Shown: positions 37,546-45,466 of the stretch, piece by piece
Position numbering within the stretch: the first letter of the stretch is position 1
How the letters are laid out: each line of letters starts with the position of its first letter
Translations under genes and position numbers: made by a program
The notes under the pieces: generated by a model
What the model was told of the DNA's origin: nothing
Database searches by the model: none
Seen by the model: the letters and a program-made list of their open reading frames with translations, nothing else
NCBI RefSeq assembly: GCF_002056295.1
Contig: NZ_CP020100.1
Coordinates: 3,433,501-3,497,500, forward strand
Direction: 5' to 3'
From: Halopseudomonas phragmitis
GTDB taxonomy: Bacteria > Pseudomonadota > Gammaproteobacteria > Pseudomonadales > Pseudomonadaceae
Length of the DNA stretch: 64,000 nt

Positions 37546-38112
37546 ATGAGACCGTTACTTGCGAGTCCATCTGACACCACCCCCGGCAATCAGCCGCCCG
37601 GTAGTGCCCTTGCTGCTCAAATCACCTCGCTCCTGCCCGCCGACAGCCTGCGCCAAGGCATCATAGTCCCAACGCTAAGCTGGCTCGGAATCACTGAACA
37701 CGGTGCAGACAGCCTGTTGCTAGGCACGCTGCTGGCCTGTGCCAGCCTGCCGGCAGACAAGCGCCCCGCAGGTGCCATAGGCCCCTTCGCCATTACCCCC
37801 GAGTACCACCTCAGCCTCTGGGACGACTACCTGGCGCAAGACCCTGATCTGGCCAGCCGGGTTCGCGGGCTCGCCAGCCAGCGGGGGTTCCTTCAGGATC
37901 CCCACGCCGAGCTTGGCTTCAACCTGGGCTATGCCAGCGCCATCGCCTGGCTGATCTACCAGCGTCAGGCCATCTGCCTGAACGAACACACCGACCTGCG
38001 CGGCCTGGCCCGCCTGTGGCAGACAGCCTACCCCCATCAGGGAGGCCGTGCCAGCGACTTTCTCGCCGCCTGGCGCCGGGCCTTCAACAATGAGGGTAGC
38101 ATCTCAGCCTGA
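37546..38112 (+). CDS. Uncharacterised protein (188 aa)
   Basis: I do not recognise this protein. It has no signal peptide. The middle (PAGAIGPFAITPEYHLSLWDDYL, then GFLQDPHAELGFNLGYASAIAWLIYQRQA, both cited in part) has a helical, lysozyme-like look but no clear catalytic set. It is read away from the hybrid kinase and may be co-regulated with it. Confidence 0.6.
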   Translation: MRPLLASPSDTTPGNQPPGSALAAQITSLLPADSLRQGIIVPTLSWLGITEHGADSLLLGTLLACASLPADKRPAGAIGPFAITPEYHLSLWDDYLAQDPDLASRVRGLASQRGFLQDPHAELGFNLGYASAIAWLIYQRQAICLNEHTDLRGLARLWQTAYPHQGGRASDFLAAWRRAFNNEGSISA

Positions 38113-38211
38113 TCGATAACCCAACATCAGCGCCACATAACCTGCTTGACCCCCGCCCCGGGGCCACCCATGCTCAGTTCCTGCCTTGATCTTCATTACA
38201 GGAGTCTCAGC

Positions 38212-39246
38212 ATGCCCCAGTCCAACAGCATCAACCGCCAGATTCTGCTCGCCTCACGCCCGGTCGGCGCCCCGACCCCGGCCAACTTCCAACTGGTGGA
38301 AACCCCAATCCCGCAACCCGGCCCCGGACAGATGCTGCTGCGCGCCAAGTGGATGTCGCTCGACCCCTACATGCGCGGACGCATGAGCGACGCCAAATCC
38401 TATGCCGACCCGGTGCCGGTCGGAGGCGTAATGACCTGCGGTGCCGTGTGTGAAGTCATGCAATCCAACCACGACGGCTACGCCCCCGGCGATCTGGTCA
38501 TGTCCTACACCGCCGGCTGGCAGGACTACTCGGTCAGCGACGGCACCATGGTGTTCAAGCTCGACAAACACATGGCCGAACCTTCGCAGGCGCTCGGGGT
38601 GCTCGGCATGCCCGGCTTCACCGGCTATATGGGCCTGCTCGACATCGGCCAGCCCAAATCCGGCGAAACCGTCGTAGTCGCCGCCGCCACCGGCCCGGTC
38701 GGCGCCGTCGTCGGCCAGGTGGCCAAGCTCAAAGGCTGCCATGTGGTCGGCATTGCCGGTGGCGCCGAGAAATGCGCCTACGCCGTCAATGAACTCGGCT
38801 TCGACGCCTGCCTCGACCACAAACAGGCCGACCTGGCCGAACAACTGGCCAAGGCCTGCCCCAAGGGTATCGACGTCTACTTCGAAAACGTCGGCGGCAA
38901 GGTCTTCGACGCCGTCATGCCCCTGCTCAACGCCCACGCCCGCATCCCTGTCTGCGGCCTGATTGCCCAGTACAACGCCACCGAACTACCTGCTGGTCCT
39001 GACCGCATGCCGCAACTTATGCGCCTGATCCTCAGCCAGCGCATCCGCATGCAAGGCTTCATCATCTTCGACAACTACGGCCCCTACTACCCCGACTTTC
39101 TCAAGGAAATGACACCCTGGGTCGCCGAAGGCAAGGTCAAAGTAAAAGAAGACCGCGTAACAGGCCTGGAAAACGCCCCGCAAGCCTTTATCGGCCTGCT
39201 TGAAGGCAAGAACTTCGGCAAACTGGTAGTCCAAATCGCCGACTAA
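38212..39246 (+). CDS. NADP-dependent oxidoreductase, zinc-free MDR (CurA/LTB4DH-like)
   Basis: Reduces the C=C bond of enones or similar substrates with NADPH. It is 344 aa from the ATG at 38212, set by AGGAG. No zinc ligands; marks are WMSLDPYMRGRM and the Rossmann loop AAATGPVGAVVGQVAKLKG. The physiological substrate is unknown. A GC hairpin that is duplicated 780 bp downstream follows the gene. Confidence 0.92.
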   Translation: MPQSNSINRQILLASRPVGAPTPANFQLVETPIPQPGPGQMLLRAKWMSLDPYMRGRMSDAKSYADPVPVGGVMTCGAVCEVMQSNHDGYAPGDLVMSYTAGWQDYSVSDGTMVFKLDKHMAEPSQALGVLGMPGFTGYMGLLDIGQPKSGETVVVAAATGPVGAVVGQVAKLKGCHVVGIAGGAEKCAYAVNELGFDACLDHKQADLAEQLAKACPKGIDVYFENVGGKVFDAVMPLLNAHARIPVCGLIAQYNATELPAGPDRMPQLMRLILSQRIRMQGFIIFDNYGPYYPDFLKEMTPWVAEGKVKVKEDRVTGLENAPQAFIGLLEGKNFGKLVVQIAD

Positions 39247-39264
39247 CCAACCCCACCCCACCCC

Positions 39265-39322
39265 ACCACCCGGAACGCCCAAACACCGAAGCGTTCCGGG
39301 TTTCCTGGGAACGTTTGATCAT
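39265..39322 (+). repeat. Terminator copy 1, direct repeat left of the toxin-antitoxin pair
   Basis: A 10-bp stem (CCCGGAACGC with GCGTTCCGGG) followed by TTTCCTGGGAACGTT. The same block recurs at 40043-40101, with identical stem arms and tail and a changed loop. This copy ends the oxidoreductase transcript. Confidence 0.8.
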
Positions 39323-39439
39323 AAAAAAGCCTCTGATATGTGCTCATAAAACTGTCGATCGACTTCACCGTCATGCTTCTTGACCGCACCTGTTAACAGG
39401 TGCTATTAATGGCACCAAAGAGTTGGTTAGGTGATCACT

Positions 39440-39709
39440 ATGCAAGTGAAATTTTCTGAGGATGTCATTCCTCTATCAGACCTGAAGATCAATCCCGGAA
39501 AGGTAGTTGGTCGAGCGCAGGCTACGCATCGCCCCATCCTGCTTACCAGTCGTGGCCGCGGCATAGCGGTTGTTCAGGGCCTTGAGGATTATGAGAGAGC
39601 CGCAGAGGAACTGCGGTTCGTTAAGGCAGTGGCACGTGGGCTTATGGATGTACGCGAGGGCAACACCGTATCGCTGGAGGACGCGAAGAAAACATTGGGC
39701 ATCAAGTAA
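39440..39709 (+). CDS. Type II antitoxin, Phd/YefM family
   Basis: An 89-aa antitoxin (from the ATG at 39440, five bases after AGGTGA; a GTG three codons upstream is possible). The N-terminus VIPLSDLKINPGKVVGRAQ is the Phd DNA-binding fold, with the strand PILLTSRGRGIAVVQ. The C-terminal helix should cover the toxin. Its stop abuts the toxin ATG. Stop and start are adjacent (TAAATG), so translation is coupled. Confidence 0.9.
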   Translation: MQVKFSEDVIPLSDLKINPGKVVGRAQATHRPILLTSRGRGIAVVQGLEDYERAAEELRFVKAVARGLMDVREGNTVSLEDAKKTLGIK

Positions 39710-40009
39710 ATGGAATTACGCATCGCTCAGTCCGCTCTTGAGGACTTGCAGGCTATTCAGGAGTATTACAGAGAGCAGGACGTGCCATATATCGGTGACG
39801 AGTATGTGACTGCTATCCTCGGGCATTGTGAAATGCTTCAACGCCATCCTGATGCTGGCCGAGTTGTTCCGGAATTCAATCTGGATCAGGTTCGGGAATT
39901 GATTCACTCGCCATTTCGGGTTGTCTACCTCAGACAGGCCACCGAGGTTGTGCTCATCCGAGTCTGGCGGAGTGAGAGACAGCTTGAATTACCAGAAAGC
40001 GAAACATAA
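39710..40009 (+). CDS. Type II toxin, ParE/RelE family
   Basis: A 99-aa basic toxin of the ParE/RelE superfamily: IAQSALEDLQAIQEYYREQ, then FRVVYLRQATEVVLIRVWRSER. ParE members poison gyrase and RelE members cut mRNA on the ribosome; the target here is not readable. It starts immediately after the antitoxin stop. The second terminator copy (40043-40101) follows. Confidence 0.9.
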   Translation: MELRIAQSALEDLQAIQEYYREQDVPYIGDEYVTAILGHCEMLQRHPDAGRVVPEFNLDQVRELIHSPFRVVYLRQATEVVLIRVWRSERQLELPESET

Positions 40010-40042
40010 CCAAGCTCGATTCCCAGACGATGATCTTCCCCC

Positions 40043-40101
40043 ACCACCCGGAACGCCCCACCCCCCAAAGCGTTCCGGGTTTCCTGGGAACGTTCGAGCA
40101 T
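40043..40101 (+). repeat. Terminator copy 2, direct repeat right of the toxin-antitoxin pair
   Basis: Repeats 39265-39322: same stem arms, same TTTCCTGGGAACGTT tail, and a different loop. Two more hairpins follow (TTCGAGCA/TGCTCGAA near 40093-40110 and GGCGAG/CTCGCC near 40117-40133). The remainder of the 305-bp gap to the HEPN gene holds only the small frame at 40224. Confidence 0.8.
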
Positions 40102-40223
40102 CTGCTCGAACAAAGGCGAGCCCCGCTCGCCCCAATCTTCCCCCCTTGGCAACCGCCCCCTCGCAAGGCACACTGACATCATCCAACGCCAACGGCACAG
40201 CTCAATACAGGGAAGTTGATTGC

Positions 40224-40334
40224 ATGAGCAAAACAGAGAAATCACACGATTACGCCGCCGCGTCCGCCAGGCCCGCACACCGTTCAAATACTTACATGTT
40301 AATCTCTGGAGCGTATGGATACCTACTGGCATGA
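40224..40334 (+). other. Short frame, possible 5' stub of an interrupted gene
   Basis: A 36-codon frame starts MSKTEKSHDYAAASARP and runs into the HEPN gene. GGGAAG lies about eight bases before the ATG. Base composition is GC-rich up to about 40285 and then turns AT-rich inside the frame. This fits the start of a resident gene cut by inserted DNA, but a chance frame is possible. Confidence 0.3.
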
Positions 40335-40845
40335 AATAAGAGCCTATAAAGGTGAGATCGAGGATATAGCGGCTAAGCTGGAAGAGTTTCGGCGCGACCC
40401 ATCCTGCTTCGCTAACAGCACCCATTTTGGGATTGGATTGAGCAATCGCGCCTTATTAATATTGGTCGGTATGTGTGCCCTCGTAGAAAGTAGACTGTAT
40501 GAAATAGCGAAAGAGGAGCAGTCCAAGCATGCTTTCACAGTAGAGGACATCAACGGTCAGGGCATAACCCGACTTCAAAAGTACCTTGCAAGGTCAAAGC
40601 GAATCGACTTCGGGAATGTGCGTAAATGGGACAAATTCAAAGCCGCATATGAGATTAGGAATACCTTTGTACACAGCTATGGCGGCCTGGTTGAAACCAA
40701 GCTGCAGCCCAAGGCGCAAGAGGCACTGAACGCTCTAGGAATGCAGGATGCTTTATTTGGTCACCGAATTCGTTTTACCTTTACGCAGATGCGAGACATT
40801 CACGAGATCTTTAACGTAGTTTTAGAGGAGCTTAGAAATGTATAA
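40315..40845 (+). CDS. HEPN-domain protein, putative RNase
   Basis: A 176-aa helical protein. R115-x4-H120 (RNTFVH) after a long helix is the HEPN catalytic motif of metal-independent RNases. No MNT antitoxin gene is adjacent, so it is an orphan or works with the unknown 259-aa protein downstream, which is an inference. GGAG lies four bases before the ATG at 40315. Codon use is AT-richer than in core genes, marking it as acquired. Family membership is from the motif and helix pattern only. Confidence 0.7.
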   Translation: MDTYWHEIRAYKGEIEDIAAKLEEFRRDPSCFANSTHFGIGLSNRALLILVGMCALVESRLYEIAKEEQSKHAFTVEDINGQGITRLQKYLARSKRIDFGNVRKWDKFKAAYEIRNTFVHSYGGLVETKLQPKAQEALNALGMQDALFGHRIRFTFTQMRDIHEIFNVVLEELRNV

Positions 40846-41201
40846 CCATCGGTAGCACAGCGACCATCACTATGCACCTGCGTGCTACGTTCTAGCGTGT
40901 GTGCTGGGCTTATGCGTAGAGTCCAAAAATGAAAGTGCCGTGCATAATCACTAAAGATTCTGAAACTAATGAGCGAGGGATTGAGCAAGAATTTACTCGC
41001 TCCACATGTATGCTTAGCGGATGCGGTTACCAGGTTAAGAGCTAGGGATTTCTGAAAAAACGCATATCGGCGCCTTAAATTGATGAAAAAAATGCCCTAT
41101 GGGTTTCTCTAACTCCTACACTAACCCGTAAGCGGGTACCATACGCATAAGAATGTCTACTTTCTATGGTCAGGGCCAGCGATGGAGCGAGGTTGGTAGA
41201 T
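40846..41201. other. 356-bp gap without a recognisable gene
   Basis: AT-rich sequence between the HEPN gene and the 259-aa gene. A small hairpin ACCCG-TAAG-CGGGT lies at 41124-41137. No terminator with a T-run, no tRNA and no convincing frame was seen. Confidence 0.5.
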
Positions 41202-41981
41202 ATGGGAAAGAAGAAGCGGGATGCAAAAAAACAGCCAAGGTTCGAGTGGACGTATGCGGCGTTTTCTGAAAAAGCAACCGAAATCACGCTAACTTATGAC
41301 CCCGCCACAGATGCTATTTCTTTCGCGCAGCCTGTCGAGAACACTTATCACCAAGTAAGCTACGAACGCTCCAAGGGTCCCAAGGTATTAAATCGAGTTC
41401 CGCTTCAAAGTAGAGCGCTGAAACTCAGCTCCAATGATGCCTTGGAAGGCTTCGATCTATTAGTTGCCATTGATACGAACACCAAGGTTATTAACGGATT
41501 AGAGATCTCGGTAACGGGCATCGTATTAGCTGTTTTGGTAAGTGACCCTGACTGCGGCTCGCGAGCCTTATCCTATCGGACCCCTTTCTGCTTAGAGTTC
41601 TCCGGTTTAGCAGAGCCGCGGGAGAAAATAGGCTGGGTCATGGCAATTAAAGAGCTCGCTTCTCACGGCCATCTACCTGCAAAAGGAAGGATCGGCATCG
41701 TTGTCGATGCTTATCTGGGTGAAATTCCGGAAATCAACGCACGCAAGAGAACCATTGTCGGGAGCTTAGCATTGCCTCAGAACTTTACACTGCTCTATGC
41801 GAGCTCTGATGTCGGCGGCGAATACGGGGTAAATACCTTAATTAAGCACGCGGACCAAGCATCAACACAAGTTCTGAATTATATGCAGGAAGGGCGGGCA
41901 GAGCCCGTCAGGCCAACGTTGTCCGGGCAACCATTTAAGGGATATCGATTAATTTTCGGCAAACAGGCGCCGAGCACGTGA
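41202..41981 (+). CDS. Uncharacterised island protein (259 aa)
   Basis: I do not recognise it. I start at 41202 (MGKKKRDAKKQPRF); an ATG at 41166 adds 12 residues. A basic N-terminus is followed by an alpha/beta domain: FDLLVAIDTNTKV, NGLEISVTGIVLAVL, RIGIVVDAYLGEIPE, and LLYASSDVGGEYGVNTLIKHAD. The order of strands with Asp at the ends of three of them (AID, VVD, SSD) looks like an RNase H-like nuclease core, which is a guess. It is the only sizeable unknown in the island. Confidence 0.6.
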   Translation: MGKKKRDAKKQPRFEWTYAAFSEKATEITLTYDPATDAISFAQPVENTYHQVSYERSKGPKVLNRVPLQSRALKLSSNDALEGFDLLVAIDTNTKVINGLEISVTGIVLAVLVSDPDCGSRALSYRTPFCLEFSGLAEPREKIGWVMAIKELASHGHLPAKGRIGIVVDAYLGEIPEINARKRTIVGSLALPQNFTLLYASSDVGGEYGVNTLIKHADQASTQVLNYMQEGRAEPVRPTLSGQPFKGYRLIFGKQAPST

Positions 41982-42069
41982 GTTCATGTATCGGATACGG
42001 GGCAGCGCGTATAACCCGTCGACCAACCGGACGCTGAACATTGACGTCAACCATCCCAAGAGGTCAAGA

Positions 42070-42576
42070 TTGGATATTCAAATTAGCAATGAAAACTCTG
42101 GTGATGCAGAAAAAATACATCAGATTACCGAGCAAGCGTTTTTAAATGCTCCGCATACTGGCCATACCGAACAATATATTGTTGATGCTCTTCGCCGCGC
42201 TGGAGCGCTAACGATCTCTCAGGTTGCCAGGGCTGACGGAGATTTAGTCGGCCATGTCGCTATTTCGCCAGTTACGCTTTCCAACGGTGCAGCAGGCTGG
42301 TTCGGACTTGGGCCAATATCTGTCCTCCCCGAGCATCAAGGGCGCGGCATTGGTTCCAGGTTAATGAAAAGCTCTCTTGCCTCACTTGAAGCAATGGGTG
42401 CGGCTGGATGTGTAGTACTTGGTGATCCTGCTTATTATGGTCGTTTCGGATTCAAGGCCGTCGATGGTCTGACTTATCCCGGCGTTCCTGCTGAGTATTT
42501 TCAGGCACTGTCGTTTACAGACAAATTTCCGGAAGGGGAAGTGTCGTACCATGAGGCATTCGCAGCCCAAGACTAA
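42070..42576 (+). CDS. GNAT N-acetyltransferase, YhbS-like
   Basis: A 168-aa acetyltransferase of the YhbS group. The acetyl-CoA loop is in PEHQGRGIGSRLMKSSL, preceded by WFGLGPISVLP and followed by GDPAYYGRFGFK. I place the start at the TTG at 42070, because AAGAGGT lies six bases upstream and the usual YhbS length results. The ATG at 41986 would add 28 residues without homology. Substrate is unknown. Confidence 0.8.
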   Translation: MDIQISNENSGDAEKIHQITEQAFLNAPHTGHTEQYIVDALRRAGALTISQVARADGDLVGHVAISPVTLSNGAAGWFGLGPISVLPEHQGRGIGSRLMKSSLASLEAMGAAGCVVLGDPAYYGRFGFKAVDGLTYPGVPAEYFQALSFTDKFPEGEVSYHEAFAAQD

Positions 42577-42609
42577 CGAACGCAGGCACGGCGTTTTAGG
42601 ATCAGCCGC

Positions 42610-43008
42610 ATGATCACCGGAATCAATCACATCACCTTTTCCGTCAGAGATTTGAGCTCTTCAATCGAATTCTACCGTGACTTGCTGGGCATGAAGCTGC
42701 ATGTGGCCTGGGATGCTGGCGCTTACTTAACAGCGGGCGATATCTGGATATGTTTGAGTGGCGGGATGCCTAAACCCGCCAACGACTATACGCATGTGGC
42801 ATTCAGTATTGGCGAAAGCGAGCTTACTGAGCTGCGTGCCAGGTTAAAAAAGGCCGGGATTGAGGAGTGGAAGCAGAATACCAGCGAGGGCAATTCCGTG
42901 TACCTGCTAGATCCGAACGGGCACCGCATAGAGCTTCATTGTGGAACCTTGGCAACCCGCTTAGCTGAGCTGGAGAAATCACCCTATAAAGGGTTGGTCT
43001 GGTACTGA
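42610..43008 (+). CDS. fosA: Fosfomycin thiol transferase, FosA type
   Basis: Opens the fosfomycin epoxide with glutathione, using Mn(II) and K+. It is 132 aa, VOC fold. Metal ligands His7 (GINHITF), His62 (DYTHVAF) and Glu108 (HRIELH) are present, as are Thr9, the WKQNTSEGNSVYLLDPNGH block that forms the potassium and phosphonate site, and Arg after TLAT. It closely follows P. aeruginosa FosA as I recall it. It lies in the accessory region, so gain by transfer is possible. Confidence 0.88.
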   Translation: MITGINHITFSVRDLSSSIEFYRDLLGMKLHVAWDAGAYLTAGDIWICLSGGMPKPANDYTHVAFSIGESELTELRARLKKAGIEEWKQNTSEGNSVYLLDPNGHRIELHCGTLATRLAELEKSPYKGLVWY

Positions 43009-43099
43009 AACTGGACTTCCCCCGCGGCGCGGGCTAACACGGTCCTTGCCATTGAAAAATAACCATAAAGCTCGCCACCCTGCTCATTGCGGACACACC

Positions 43100-44323
43100 A
43101 TGACCGATCTGTATTTTCAGAACCTGACCCATGCACTGCAGCAAGCAGGCGTGTGTACGCCGACCCTGGTGATCGACAAAGAACGCCTGGATCGCAACAC
43201 CGACCACCTGATCGACGTCCTGAACCGCGGCTTTGATTATCGCATTGTCGCTAAATCCCTGCCGTCGATCCCGATGTTGCAATACATCATGCGCCGTACC
43301 GGCACCACGCGGCTGATGAGTTTTCACCTGCCGTTCCTGATGCGCCTGATCGAACACATTCCAACTGCTGATATTCTGCTGGGTAAACCTATGCCGATAT
43401 GCGCCGCCCGGTACTTCTATCACTGGCATGGCCAACAGACGAGCATGGGTTTTGCCCCGGAACTGCAGTTGCAGTGGCTGATCGACAGCCCGCAACGGCT
43501 GGAGCAATACGAGCAACTGGCGCAGGAACTGAATATCCGCATGCGCATCAGCCTGGAAATTGATGTCGGCCTGCACCGTGGCGGCTTCCGCCCCGATAAG
43601 GACTTTACCCAAGCACTGGAAAAGCTGGCGGCCTCGCCTTGGCTGAGCCTGTCCGGCCTCATGGGCTACGAAGCGCACATCAGCAAAATTCCCGCCCTGC
43701 TCGGCGGCATGGGCGGTGCCTTGAACGCGGTGCGCAAACGTTACGCGGCCTTTGTCGACTTAGTGCGCCAGGTGCTGGGTGAGCAAGTGCTGCAGGGACT
43801 GTGTCTGAACACCGGTGGCAGTTCGACCTACCCGCTGTACGAAGGTGACAGTGTGGGCATTGTGAATGAAATAGCCGCCGCCTCGGCTCTGGTAAAGCCC
43901 TCCGACTTTGATGTCAGCACTCTGGAACACCACCTGCCGGCGGCGTATATCGCCGCACCGGTACTCAAGCGCGTGCACAATCCGGAAATACCGGAAGCAC
44001 CGCTGCTGTCGCGGCTATTGCGTACCTTGGGTAAATTACCGCGCGAAGGTTGCTTTTTGTACGGCGGTAACTGGCTGGCCAACCCCTGCTACCCGAGCGA
44101 AGCCTGCATTCATCCGTTGCTGGGCCGTTCCAGCAATCAGGAATTCTATCAACTGCCGGCCGACTCGACCCTCCAGCAGGATGAGTATCTGTTCTTCCGC
44201 CCCTGCCAGAGCGAAGCCGTATTCCTGCAGTTCGGCCAACTGGCCGTTTACGACCAGGGCCTGATTACCGACTGGTGGCCAGTGTGCAGCTATCCAGATA
44301 ACTTTCCATTAAACTTCCCCTGA
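43100..44323 (+). CDS. DSD1-family PLP enzyme (D-threonine aldolase/alanine racemase-like)
   Basis: A fold-type III PLP enzyme of 407 aa from the ATG at 43100 (MTDLYFQNL). The Schiff-base Lys is in RIVAKSLPSIP, and GLHRGG and LCLNTGGSSTYPLY are PLP phosphate-site elements. C-terminal DSD1-type metal site residues are plausible (His and Cys in the last quarter). It likely acts on a D-hydroxy amino acid, but the substrate is not known. GC is higher than in its neighbours, so it may have a different origin. Confidence 0.8.
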   Translation: MTDLYFQNLTHALQQAGVCTPTLVIDKERLDRNTDHLIDVLNRGFDYRIVAKSLPSIPMLQYIMRRTGTTRLMSFHLPFLMRLIEHIPTADILLGKPMPICAARYFYHWHGQQTSMGFAPELQLQWLIDSPQRLEQYEQLAQELNIRMRISLEIDVGLHRGGFRPDKDFTQALEKLAASPWLSLSGLMGYEAHISKIPALLGGMGGALNAVRKRYAAFVDLVRQVLGEQVLQGLCLNTGGSSTYPLYEGDSVGIVNEIAAASALVKPSDFDVSTLEHHLPAAYIAAPVLKRVHNPEIPEAPLLSRLLRTLGKLPREGCFLYGGNWLANPCYPSEACIHPLLGRSSNQEFYQLPADSTLQQDEYLFFRPCQSEAVFLQFGQLAVYDQGLITDWWPVCSYPDNFPLNFP

Positions 44324-44360
44324 TACTGGGTGTACAGCCCCACCACACCGAGCAATAAAC

Positions 44361-44606
44361 ATGACTCACTTTGAATGGATTCTTATCTACGGATTAAACA
44401 GCCTGTTCTGGAAATGGATCATCAGTTGGGGTGGTGCAAACTGGGTTGAAGGCTGGAAGTCCTGGTTTCTGGTCAGCCTGCTCGCGCCAAGGTGGAGCGC
44501 TGAAGGCATAAGGCTTTTTGCCGTTACCGTATGGTTTTTCACCACGCTCTGGTTCATCGCAGGACTGTTCAGTGACCACGTGCGCAACTCCAATTTTTTA
44601 CTTTAA
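44361..44606 (+). CDS. Small membrane protein (81 aa)
   Basis: A hydrophobic, Trp-rich protein with one clear helix near the C-terminus (about 51-71, LFAVTVWFFTTLWFIAGLF) and a shorter hydrophobic stretch near the N-terminus. It follows the DSD1-like gene by 37 bp and could be co-transcribed. Function is unknown. Confidence 0.6.
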   Translation: MTHFEWILIYGLNSLFWKWIISWGGANWVEGWKSWFLVSLLAPRWSAEGIRLFAVTVWFFTTLWFIAGLFSDHVRNSNFLL

Positions 44607-44657
44607 AAATAAAACCCATATATTCAACAGACGACAACCAACTGTCGAGCAGGGAAA

Positions 44658-44750
44658 TTTAAGGAGCCAATCCATGCATAAACCGGTGGTACAGGAAGAA
44701 GTCACAGGCTGCGGGATTGCATCGGTGGCCAATATCCTTGGCAAAACCTA
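44658..44750 (+). repeat. 93-bp direct repeat, left copy
   Basis: This copy matches 45828-45920 at 91 of 93 positions. It spans the ribosome site and first 25 codons of the C39-like gene. The two differences are A versus G at the start codon (ATG here, GTG there) and one third-position base. Together they bracket a 1.08-kb segment with a GNAT and a VOC gene. Confidence 0.95.
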
Positions 44751-44751
44751 G
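44674..44751 (+). pseudogene. Truncated copy of the C39-like gene
   Basis: Twenty-five codons of the intact gene (MHKPVVQEEVTGCGIASVANILGKT, given here in part) followed at once by TAG. The ribosome site TAAGGAG is intact. The catalytic-type Cys13 remains but His and Asp are lost, so it cannot be an active enzyme. The rest of the 312-bp gap up to the GNAT gene is AT-rich with no recognisable content. Confidence 0.9.
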
Positions 44752-44918
44752 ATGCTTAGGACTACGTGCTGGAAGAATAGCCCTCAAGCGTTGTCATCGG
44801 TGGAGTCTTCTATAAAAAGGGCCAAACAAGGCCTCTAGTGGTTTACGCCAGCACAACGCGTGGTTAGAATTCAAGTCCGCGGCTGCACATAAAATTCAGT
44901 CAATTTTTGAGAAACAAG

Positions 44919-45350
44919 ATGATTGTAGAAAATGTGCTTCCTGAAAATTATGCAGAAATGCTTAATGTTTGGGAAAATTCAGTCCGAGCAACTCATGACT
45001 TCATTACAGAAGAAGATATTGAGTCCTTTAAACCAATTATCATTGAACAGGCTTTTCCTGCGGTCACACTGAGGTGTATTAAAGATGACGGTGATTCAAT
45101 CTTGGGATTTGTCGGCGTCCACGACTCCAAGGTAGAAATGCTATTCATCTCAAATGCTGCCAGAGGAAAGGGTATTGGCAAAGTTCTATTGCGCTATGCA
45201 ATCGAACAGTTAGGCGCTACCAAAGTTGACGTGAACGAGCAAAATCCATTAGCCGTAGGCTTTTACAAGCATATGGGGTTTACAGTTGTTTCTCGCTCAC
45301 CACTCGATGATATGGGTAAACCATTTCCAATTCTGCATATGACGCTCTAA
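44919..45350 (+). CDS. GNAT N-acetyltransferase
   Basis: A 143-aa acetyltransferase: WENSVRATHDFITEEDIE at the N-terminus, acetyl-CoA loop SNAARGKGIGKVLLRYAI, and YKHMGFTVVSRSP at the end. I start at the ATG at 44919; an upstream TTG adds four residues. It is AT-rich compared with core genes. Substrate is unknown; family members include drug, polyamine and peptide acetylases. Located inside the segment bracketed by the 93-bp repeats. Confidence 0.85.
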   Translation: MIVENVLPENYAEMLNVWENSVRATHDFITEEDIESFKPIIIEQAFPAVTLRCIKDDGDSILGFVGVHDSKVEMLFISNAARGKGIGKVLLRYAIEQLGATKVDVNEQNPLAVGFYKHMGFTVVSRSPLDDMGKPFPILHMTL

Positions 45351-45382
45351 AGCTCGGTTTGTCGTAACCCGGTTTGCTAGAA

Positions 45383-45415
45383 GAAACGCCCAAGGCTAAT
45401 AACCTTGGGCGTTTC
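45383..45415 (+). terminator. Strong hairpin after the GNAT gene
   Basis: A perfect 13-bp stem (45383-45395 with 45403-45415) around loop CTAATAA, with T residues in the 3' arm. It separates the GNAT gene from the VOC gene, so they are likely two units. Confidence 0.75.
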
Positions 45416-45466
45416 CGTATACAGTAAGGCAATCGAGCCCAAAGCATCCGACTCAGGGAGGAACAG

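Noticed and set aside
41124..41137. Terminator in the gap before the 259-aa gene
   Set aside because: The stem is only five bp and no T-run follows.
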